Below the pieces are notes generated by a model. The model was not told the origin of the DNA, made no database searches, and saw only the letters and a program-made list of their open reading frames with translations. DNA of 5,197 nucleotides from Gemmatimonadota bacterium (GTDB lineage Bacteria; Gemmatimonadota; Gemmatimonadetes; Palauibacterales; Palauibacteraceae): the NCBI GenBank assembly GCA_029288095.1, contig JARFPW010000050.1, forward strand, positions 1 to 5,197, read 5' to 3'. Below, one piece after another: positions 1 to 5,197 of this stretch. The translations under genes were made by a program, and so were the position numbers. Numbering within the stretch: the first letter of the stretch is position 1; each line of letters starts with the position of its first letter.

Positions 1-3000
1 ACGCGAGCCTCCGCACGCCCGGGCTCCGCCACGCCGAGCGCCATCTCTCGCGTCGGCGCGCCGTCGGCTCCGCCCGGAGAATCCACCACCACCGTAGCCG
101 ACGGCGTGAAGTCCACGACCAGCATCCCGCTGTTGTTCAACCAGGCCGTGGCGCCCCAGCCAACTCCAAGCAGGCCGAGCGTGACGAGCAATGCGCGGCC
201 CGTGCTGAGGCCGAAGTCGAAAAAGATTCCAAAGAAGAAGTTGAATGCCTTGCGGCCCGGTTTGCGGGTCCACTTCTCGATCCGCGTCTCGTTACGCAGC
301 TTCTCGCTGAGAATCCGTCGCGCTTCGCGGTCGGCCCCTTCATTACGAAGGGCCGTAGCCAGCACCTCGTACGGGTGTGAGTGGTAATACTCCTCGCTAG
401 CCCGCCCCGTCGGGTACTGGAGTCGCAGCCACGCGAGGCGGCTCGCGGCCCGGCCGTCCAGGCGAGCGAACAGTCTGCGCACACCCCGTCCCACGCCTCC
501 CGACCGGAGCGCTCCCGTGCCGCGCCCGAGCCATGCCGAGAACCTGCCGGGTTCCTTCGTCGGGCCGACCAGGGCTTCGGCGGGTGGGTCTTCTTCCAGA
601 TATGACCGAATCGCGGGTACGAACTCGCGCAACATTACGCCCGCCTCGTCGCGCGCCTCGTTGTTGTCCGACGGCAGAAGCTCCTGCCAGTCGCCGCCCG
701 TTTCCCACGGCGACCCGGCGAAGTCGTCGGGATGCGGATCGTCGTCATCCTCCACCGTCCGGAACGGGCCAACATGGGCCTCCCGCCAACCAGGCCGGGC
801 CGGAGCACGCGGCGCATCGGCAATCCGACTCACGTTTCCGTCTTCCGAAATCTCGAACACACATGCGCCGATTCCGCCTTCGTCCAGCGTCGTAGCGGAG
901 ACGCGATGCCCGTCCGTCGAGCTCACCGTCCGTTCCGGATTCGCGGATTCTCCGAGGGCCGGGTCGGCCTGTTCGACAAGCCGCCCATGACCGCCTGCGA
1001 TGCACTGCAGACGCAGGTAATCCAGAATGGCCTCGTCAGAGTCGAGCTGAAGCTCGTCCTCGTGGAGCATCAGCCAACCCAGGACCGATTGTCGTGCGCG
1101 ATCACCGGGGAGCGCCCTCACGCTGGGTGCTCCGTTCTTCCGGCTCCACAGGAAGCTCGCGACTCCCCGACGATCTTCGTTTTCGGCCGTCCGAAACACC
1201 GTGGCAACTTCGGCAACCCACCAACCCGGGTGCGACTGCAACGGACGCCTGCGCAAGCGGGCGCATCCGTAGACGCCGTCTTCCCGCCGCATCCGCTGGA
1301 GCTGCCTGCTGCGGAGCACTTCACCGAGCAGGTTCGTCTCGCGATCACGGCTGCCGTGCGCGCGGTCAAACGTGAAGCCGTCGAGTTGAAGCAGCGGATT
1401 CCCAGTCCAGCCGCGGCCATCCAGGTCGTCGAGCCGGTCGGCGCGCGCGTCTTCGAGCCCGACCTTCGTCACCGGCCGCTTCAGCACGCCGAGCAAGTCG
1501 CGGCCGATATTCGACGCCCGCCGGCCAGTCTCCCGCCGCCAGCTCGAAGCGCGCCCGAACGTCGGGGGAAACTTCTCGAGCGGCTCGTCCGGGATTTCCG
1601 AGAATCGGAACGGGCTGATCCAGCTATCCACGGGCGGCCCGGTAAGATCGCCGCGCGCCTGCACGCCCCGTATGGTCACGGAGCCGTCCGCGCTCACGGA
1701 AATCCCGGCGCTCGACAGCCGACTGCCGTACAGGACCGAACAGTTCACCAGGTAGCCGCCCCCTGTTCCGCCCTCCACACGTGACGCCGCGACCGACTCG
1801 ACCGTCCAGGGCTCCTCGTCGCCTTCCGGCTCCAGCATCGTGACGCGATTCAATCGCGGGTCGTCCGGCTCGATCGCCCGGTACGCCCCCAGGCTCGCCC
1901 ACGAGTAACTGGTGAAGAACCTCGTGTACTCCGCCGCTGCAGCGCGCGATTCCAACCGAAACGACCCGGGTTCGCGCTCGGTGAGTTCGTAGATCGGTGT
2001 CGAGCTTCCGGTAAGCAGGATCGTCTCGCTGCTCCGCCCGAGACGTCCGCGACGCCACAGGAATCCGACCACGCCAGGCTGATTCATGGTGGCCGCGTTG
2101 GCCTCCCCGAGCTGACGAATCCGCGCCGGATCGACGACGGCTTCGACGAGCCGCCAACCGGGGAAGAACGACAGGGCGCGAGACCGCATCGCGAGGATTC
2201 CGGCGCCCCGAACCCGCGCCATCCCCGAGGGCGGACCGTGTTCCCCGGCTGCCGGGGCCCGGTGGATCGTGATCTCGCTCTCCACCCTCGCGTCACCGAG
2301 GTCGATCACCGCCGGCTGGCGCCAGTTCCCGGACCACACGACGCCCACGTCCTCGAGCTTGAGGTGGCCGCCGACCTGCGCCTGGCGAAGTGAAGTGCGA
2401 TTCCCCAGCAGCACGGTCGTGAACTCCACGTCTCCGTCCACCTTGACGCGCGGCGCCTCGAAATTCCCGCGCACGCTTGTCCGCAGAAGGAGAAGCGTCC
2501 GCCGAATCTCGGCTTCCCGCAGATAGACGTTGCCGTGAATCATCGAATCCCTGGCATCGATCCCGCCCCCGAGCTGCAGACCGATACCTGAAATCGCCTG
2601 CTTGTTCGAGTACGGCACGCCAACCACACCGCGCAGAGCGAGGTTTCCGTTCACGGTCGTGTCATGCAGCGTGAGCGAACGCACCGACGATGATTCGGAG
2701 AGGTTGAGGTCACCGCCGAGGGAACCGTCCATCAGCGAGACGTTCTCGACTCGACCTCCGATCCACAGGTGCTTGCCGACCTGCGCTCGCCCCAGGTCGA
2801 TGGAGCCTGCGACGCCCGCGATGCTCACCGATCCGCCGATCCGGGCGTCGGTCAGCGTAACGTCGTGAACCGCCGGAGCGCGCTCGCCGTAAACTGTGAG
2901 TGATACGTCGCCGTTGATCTGGGCGTGTGCGCCGAGCAGGCCCTGCGTGATGCGGCAGCCGCCGAGGTTGAGCGTGCCGCTGATGCCCGCGAAATCCAAC

Positions 3001-3998
3001 CAGAAGCTGCCGTCCACGACGGCCGGGAACTCTACTTCACCGGCGGGGCCCGTCGCCGACCCCACTGAGAGGTTGAGGTCTCCGTCGACGGTGCCGGATG
3101 ACAGATTGAGCCCCGACCAGGCATAGTCGGCGCCGAGTTCTTCCTCTGTCATGCCTGCCGGGAGGGGCGCTGGCTCCAAAACCGCTCCGGGCATCGCGAA
3201 CGCCCCGCCGACCGATGTTCCGTACAACTGCACGAGGCCCCTGGCCACGAACGGCGCCGGACGACCGTCGGCGTCCTGCCCCGGTCCCAGCACCATCGCG
3301 CCGTCTTTCTGAGCCGTCTGCCCTTTGAACGCGAAGCCATCCCCGGCCTGGAGGTACGCTCCACTCATCCACAGCGTGCCCCCGACGTGCGAGCGACTCA
3401 TCGACACGCCTCCGAAGGCCCGGAAGCCCGGCTGCAGCATGACGTCCGCCTCTATCCGCGCCATGCGGAGATCGAGAGCGATCAACACGTCGCCCATCTC
3501 CTCATCGCGCTCGTCGATCCGCCGAATGGGGGCCCTCAGCGTGGCGCGCGAAGCTTCGAGGCCACCCCCGACTCGGGTTCCCTGGAGATCAATGCGGCAG
3601 AAGCCTTCTTCCTCCAGCGGTCCGACTCCCGCCAGGTCGACGGTTCCATCGAACCGGGCCTCGCGCGCGTTGAGCAGTTCGAACCGGCTTCCGGCCAGGG
3701 AGAGGCGGCGGAGGCTCGCGTGCGAGATATCGATGGGTGTGTCGAACGTGCACTGGTTGAGCTCGAGGGAGGGAAGTGGGGTGCCGTCCGGTCGCTGGAG
3801 GTCGCGCAGGTCCAGCCTGCCGAGAATCCGGGCGCCGGAGATCGACACACGGGGCGGACAATCGCCGTCACAGCCATCGGCCTTCCCGAGCAGCAGCGAG
3901 CGAATCGTGTCCGCTTCGATCTCGATCCCGTCAGCCGGATCGAACCTGACGGCGCGCCCGTTGAGTGCGTTGTGGACCAACTGCTCGCTCGGCGTCAT
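1..3998 (-). CDS. Giant beta-solenoid membrane-anchored protein of unknown function, 3' end missing
   Basis: A single frame opens at ATG 3998-3996 and runs without a stop to base 1, giving 1332 full codons. The start overlaps the protease stop (ATGA). The opening of the protein (a charged helix, then IRSLLLG at 37-43 by motif, then the first solenoid strands) resembles the usual beginning of this family, which supports the start. Domains in order: N-terminal cap 1-50; beta-solenoid 51-578, built on [IV]xGx[LVF]x[LAM] units such as VDGDLNLS and VGGHLKL; an uncharacterised domain in two divergent copies (607-785 and 912-1061); an acidic linker containing EDDDD near 1083-1087; a helical hairpin HPYEVLATALRNEG at 1208-1221 followed by ARRIL; an aromatic stretch FNFFFGIFFDFG at 1252-1263; and a membrane helix near 1268-1286. 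Basic residues at 1236-1250 precede the helix, so by the positive-inside rule the solenoid should be cytoplasmic and the tail exported. Relatives are often labelled 'membrane-associated oxidoreductase', but no nucleotide-binding or redox motif is visible. Function is unknown; a scaffold, adaptor or substrate role for the co-encoded protease is inference. Confidence 0.9.
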   Translation of the reverse strand, partial: MTPSEQLVHNALNGRAVRFDPADGIEIEADTIRSLLLGKADGCDGDCPPRVSISGARILGRLDLRDLQRPDGTPLPSLELNQCTFDTPIDISHASLRRLSLAGSRFELLNAREARFDGTVDLAGVGPLEEEGFCRIDLQGTRVGGGLEASRATLRAPIRRIDERDEEMGDVLIALDLRMARIEADVMLQPGFRAFGGVSMSRSHVGGTLWMSGAYLQAGDGFAFKGQTAQKDGAMVLGPGQDADGRPAPFVARGLVQLYGTSVGGAFAMPGAVLEPAPLPAGMTEEELGADYAWSGLNLSSGTVDGDLNLSVGSATGPAGEVEFPAVVDGSFWLDFAGISGTLNLGGCRITQGLLGAHAQINGDVSLTVYGERAPAVHDVTLTDARIGGSVSIAGVAGSIDLGRAQVGKHLWIGGRVENVSLMDGSLGGDLNLSESSSVRSLTLHDTTVNGNLALRGVVGVPYSNKQAISGIGLQLGGGIDARDSMIHGNVYLREAEIRRTLLLLRTSVRGNFEAPRVKVDGDVEFTTVLLGNRTSLRQAQVGGHLKLEDVGVVWSGNWRQPAVIDLGDARVESEITIHRAPAAGEHGPPSGMARVRGAGILAMRSRALSFFPGWRLVEAVVDPARIRQLGEANAATMNQPGVVGFLWRRGRLGRSSETILLTGSSTPIYELTEREPGSFRLESRAAAAEYTRFFTSYSWASLGAYRAIEPDDPRLNRVTMLEPEGDEEPWTVESVAASRVEGGTGGGYLVNCSVLYGSRLSSAGISVSADGSVTIRGVQARGDLTGPPVDSWISPFRFSEIPDEPLEKFPPTFGRASSWRRETGRRASNIGRDLLGVLKRPVTKVGLEDARADRLDDLDGRGWTGNPLLQLDGFTFDRAHGSRDRETNLLGEVLRSRQLQRMRREDGVYGCARLRRRPLQSHPGWWVAEVATVFRTAENEDRRGVASFLWSRKNGAPSVRALPGDRARQSVLGWLMLHEDELQLDSDEAILDYLRLQCIAGGHGRLVEQADPALGESANPERTVSSTDGHRVSATTLDEGGIGACVFEISEDGNVSRIADAPRAPARPGWREAHVGPFRTVEDDDDPHPDDFAGSPWETGGDWQELLPSDNNEARDEAGVMLREFVPAIRSYLEEDPPAEALVGPTKEPGRFSAWLGRGTGALRSGGVGRGVRRLFARLDGRAASRLAWLRLQYPTGRASEEYYHSHPYEVLATALRNEGADREARRILSEKLRNETRIEKWTRKPGRKAFNFFFGIFFDFGLSTGRALLVTLGLLGVGWGATAWLNNSGMLVVDFTPSATVVVDSPGGADGAPTREMALGVAEPGRAEAR
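129..398 (-). other. C-terminal helical hairpin and membrane anchor (residues about 1201-1290)
   Basis: The hairpin begins EEYYHSHPYEVLATALRN (1202-1219) and continues to ARRIL and a basic stretch. It is followed by FNFFFGIFFDFG (1252-1263) and then a hydrophobic helix, RALLVTLGLLGVGWGATAW (1268-1286). The order PYExLAxxLRxxG, ARRxL, aromatic segment, then GRALL-type membrane helix is one I know from solenoid membrane proteins of many bacteria. These often carry a second membrane helix; here it would lie beyond base 1. The residues after the helix (1287-1332) are low in charge and probably exported. Confidence 0.7.
816..1265 (-). other. Uncharacterised domain, copy 2 (residues about 912-1061)
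   Basis: This is a divergent second copy of the domain at residues 607-785. Matching landmarks are PGWWVAEV (924-931), GVASFLWSRK (945-954), AILDYLRLQCI (990-1000), EQADPAL (1009-1015) and a closing beta-like stretch ending near SEDGNVSRIA (1051-1060). From the Phe of FLW to the conserved Tyr is 45 residues in both copies. It lacks a clear LLTGSSTPI equivalent and is shorter, which suggests a degenerate or structural copy. The domain boundaries are approximate. Confidence 0.5.
1644..2180 (-). other. Uncharacterised domain, copy 1 (residues about 607-785)
   Basis: This segment follows the solenoid. It holds PGWRLVEA (613-620), GVVGFLWRRGR (642-652), LLTGSSTPIYEL (661-672), AEYTRFFTSYSW (689-700), EPDDPRL (710-716) and a Gly-rich beta-like stretch to about 780. 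I do not recognise a catalytic motif. The same landmarks recur in the same order in the segment about 300 residues later, so it looks like one half of an internal duplication. Copy 1 is the longer one and carries the more distinctive LLTGSSTPI segment, so it may be the active copy. Confidence 0.55.
2265..3848 (-). repeat. Beta-solenoid coding region (residues about 51-578)
   Basis: The encoded protein is a chain of short units with the pattern [IV]-x-G-[DNST]-[LVF]-x-[LAMI]. Glycine-centred units read ILGRLDL (58), VGGGLEA (143), VGGTLWM (205), VGGAFAM (263), VDGDLNL (304), VDGSFWL (328), ISGTLNL (339), INGDVSL (361), IGGSVSI (387), LGGDLNL (427), VNGNLAL (449), IHGNVYL (487), VRGNFEA (509), VDGDVEF (520) and VGGHLKL (542). 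Units are 10 or 11 residues long, so two make a coil of 20-22 residues, as in quadrilateral or flattened right-handed beta-helices such as pentapeptide-repeat proteins. Loops interrupt the array at about 214-257 and 461-475. The repeats are mostly divergent in DNA, so this is an old protein fold rather than a recent tandem expansion. Confidence 0.8.
2343..2573 (-). repeat. Seven uninterrupted 11-residue solenoid units (residues 476-552)
   Basis: Units start exactly every 11 residues at 476, 487, 498, 509, 520, 531 and 542. The clearest begin IHGNVYL, IRRTLLL, VRGNFEA, VDGDVEF and VGGHLKL. Positions 1, 5 and 7 are hydrophobic or small in nearly every unit, and position 3 is usually Gly. This is the most regular part of the solenoid. 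Positions were read by hand from a translation whose total codon count matches the base count. Confidence 0.75.
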
Positions 3999-5197
3999 GC
4001 GTCCTCAGCCAAGCCGGCCGCGCGGCGCAGGTCTTCGCCCCGCAGTTCCTGCTTATCGACCAGCGTCTCGACGATCTCATCGAGTTGGTCGCGCGCCTCG
4101 GTCAGCTTGCCGAGGACCGCCTTGTACGCATTCCGAAGCAGCTCGTCCACGTCGTCCATCTGGCTGGGACCCGCCGTATCCGACCATCGCAGGTTCCCAT
4201 CCGGCGACAGGCCATACTGCGTGATCATCATGCGTGCCCACCTGGTGGCCGCCGCCAGGTCACTGCTGTGGCTAGGTCCGCCGGCACCGCCCGTGACCTT
4301 GTCGCGTCCGAACACCAGCTCTTCCGCCGCGCGCCCTCCGAGGATGACCTCGAGGCGCTCGAGGTATTCGGAGCGGGTCATGAGGACCTGTTCCGACGGC
4401 ATGCTGGCAACGAATCCGAGTGCTCCATCGGCGCGCGGGATTACGGTCACGAACGTGATGTTCCGGCCCCTGGAACTCGTGAGACAAGCCGCCAGCGCAT
4501 GGCCGGCCTCGTGCGCCGCGACGCGCCGGAGTTCTTCCGGTGTCAGGCGTGGACTCGAATCCGGGTCACGAGGCTTGCTCGTGATCTCGTCCACGAGATC
4601 GATATGGCGTATCGGCCGACCCGCCTTGCGCGCCCGTCGGACCGCGCCGCGCACGAACAGCTCGACGTCGGCCCCCGTTCCGCCGATCGACAGTCCACCC
4701 AGGTCCCGGTAGTCGATGTCGTCGTCTGTTCCCTCCTTGGCGTACTGCTCCACGTATTGCCGGTAGATCTGTGACAGGGCCGCAGAATTCGGTCGCGGGA
4801 TCGAGATCAACCGGTCGAGGCGACCCGCCCGCTTGAGGGCCGGATCCACCCTGTCCGCGTGGTTCGTCGCGGCCATCACGATCACCGGAGCATCCGGATC
4901 GAGCGTGCCGATCTGCTCGAGCAGGGAGTTGACGACTTCCGTCGAGTACTGAGCGTTCTGACCCGAGAACATCTCGCGGTTTCCGATGCTGTCGATCTCG
5001 TCGATGAACAGGATCGCCGGCGCGAACCGGCGCGCCATCGCGAAGTCTGCCCTGATCGCGCGAATGTGGTCGCCCAGATGCCCGGCGCTCTGCCAGGCGG
5101 TCGCACTCGCGTTTACGAAGCGGATGCCGCAGTCCTTGGCGATCGCCCGTGCCAGCGTGGTCTTACCCGTTCCGGGGGGTCCGACCAGCAGCACCCC
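3995..5197 (-). CDS. FtsH-like AAA+ ATP-dependent zinc metalloprotease (M41), 5' end missing
   Basis: This is the C-terminal 400 residues of an ATP-driven protease of the FtsH type, which unfolds and degrades membrane or soluble proteins at the cytoplasmic face of the membrane. Numbering from the first visible codon, Walker A is GPPGTGKT at 6-13, Walker B is ILFIDEID at 62-69, sensor 1 is AATN at 109-112, and the arginine-finger segment is KRAGRLDR at 122-129. The M41 peptidase follows: HEAGH at 229-233 carries two zinc ligands and the catalytic Glu, GGRAAEELVFG lies at 287-297, and SSDL at 311-314 supplies the probable third ligand, Asp313. The last 50 residues are helical and charged. The frame continues past the window edge before Walker A, so the GTG at 5194 is an internal Val and the N-terminal membrane or targeting region is not seen. 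The pore loop is GHLGDH (39-44) instead of the FVG type, which puts it in a divergent FtsH-like subfamily rather than housekeeping FtsH. It overlaps the next gene by 4 bases. Family assignment is near certain; the substrate is unknown. Confidence 0.95.
   Translation of the reverse strand, partial: GVLLVGPPGTGKTTLARAIAKDCGIRFVNASATAWQSAGHLGDHIRAIRADFAMARRFAPAILFIDEIDSIGNREMFSGQNAQYSTEVVNSLLEQIGTLDPDAPVIVMAATNHADRVDPALKRAGRLDRLISIPRPNSAALSQIYRQYVEQYAKEGTDDDIDYRDLGGLSIGGTGADVELFVRGAVRRARKAGRPIRHIDLVDEITSKPRDPDSSPRLTPEELRRVAAHEAGHALAACLTSSRGRNITFVTVIPRADGALGFVASMPSEQVLMTRSEYLERLEVILGGRAAEELVFGRDKVTGGAGGPSHSSDLAAATRWARMMITQYGLSPDGNLRWSDTAGPSQMDDVDELLRNAYKAVLGKLTEARDQLDEIVETLVDKQELRGEDLRRAAGLAEDA
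4002..4006 (-). promoter_or_regulatory. Possible ribosome binding site inside the end of the protease gene
   Basis: On the minus strand GAGGA precedes the ATG at 3998 with only three bases (CGC) between. This is shorter than a typical Shine-Dalgarno spacing, so it may act weakly. Because start and stop overlap as ATGA, ribosomes finishing the protease could restart directly on the downstream gene. The site helps decide the start at 3998, but the stronger evidence is the family-like N terminus. Confidence 0.45.

Noticed and set aside
732..1784. Plus-strand open frame of 350 codons
   Set aside because: It is in exact codon register opposite the solenoid gene, and it stays open because that gene avoids TTA and CTA and seldom uses TCA. 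Its stop is the complement of a TCA serine codon. The translation shows no domain.
1624..2157. Minus-strand open frame of 177 codons in another frame
   Set aside because: It is nested within the solenoid gene, has an Arg/Gly-rich composition and no family resemblance. The long frame that covers it shows clear domain structure.
1..3998. An oxidoreductase function for the large protein
   Set aside because: Relatives carry that label in databases, but I see no Rossmann glycine motif, no flavin or haem site and no paired redox cysteines beyond the isolated CDGDC near residues 43-47.
1..3998. Pseudogene or frameshifted remains suggested by many short frames
   Set aside because: One continuous frame with sensible domain order runs through the entire stretch, with no stop and no need for a frameshift.
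3965..4030. A terminator or promoter between the two genes
   Set aside because: The genes overlap by 4 bases, and I see no hairpin followed by a T-run on either strand here. Only a short GAGGA is present.
3325..4224. Plus-strand open frame of 299 codons
   Set aside because: It is antisense to the solenoid gene and the protease tail, with low-complexity Ser/Arg/Pro composition and no motif.
3387..4712. Long plus-strand open frame of 441 codons
   Set aside because: It lies opposite both real genes and crosses their junction. Its translation is rich in Arg, Ser, Ala and Pro with no recognisable motif. Such frames are expected opposite high-GC genes.
5192..5194. GTG as the start codon of the protease
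   Set aside because: It falls immediately before Walker A, where AAA+ proteins have an internal GVLLVGPPGTGKT strand, and the frame is open to the window edge. A true start here would remove essential upstream parts.

Overview
The window is GC-rich bacterial DNA, and every base I can assign belongs to two minus-strand genes. Both are cut by the window edges: the upstream gene lacks its 5' end and the downstream gene lacks its 3' end. The third codon positions are dominated by G and C, and there is no TTA or CTA codon in the 1332 codons I read of the downstream gene. This suggests a high-GC free-living bacterium, but nothing in the sequence fixes the phylum. There are no RNA genes, mobile elements or CRISPR arrays, and no intergenic gap of any length.

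Bases 5197 to 3995 (minus strand) encode the last 400 residues of an FtsH-like AAA+ zinc metalloprotease. The Walker A, Walker B, arginine-finger, HEAGH and downstream zinc-ligand aspartate motifs are all intact. The central pore loop reads His-Leu-Gly where classical FtsH has Phe-Val-Gly.

The start codon at 3998-3996 overlaps the protease stop in an ATGA arrangement. From there a single reading frame runs without a stop to base 1, giving at least 1332 residues. It encodes a very large protein of unknown function. Its parts, in order, are: an N-terminal cap; a long beta-solenoid with repeats of 10 or 11 residues (about 51-578); two copies of an apparently duplicated uncharacterised domain (about 607-785 and 912-1061); an acidic linker; a helical hairpin of the PYExLAxxLRxxG...ARRIL type; and a membrane segment (about 1268-1286). 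I recognise the overall plan (solenoid, PYExLA hairpin, C-terminal membrane helix) as that of proteins often annotated only as 'membrane-associated oxidoreductase' or pentapeptide-like. I see no sequence support for an oxidoreductase activity.

The overlap implies co-transcription and coupled translation. A reasonable inference is that the protease and the membrane-anchored solenoid protein act together at the cytoplasmic face of the inner membrane, with the solenoid protein as adaptor, scaffold or substrate. This pairing, with the unusual pore loop and the duplicated domain, is the part of the window most likely to be undescribed. Promoter, terminator and any further operon members lie outside the window.
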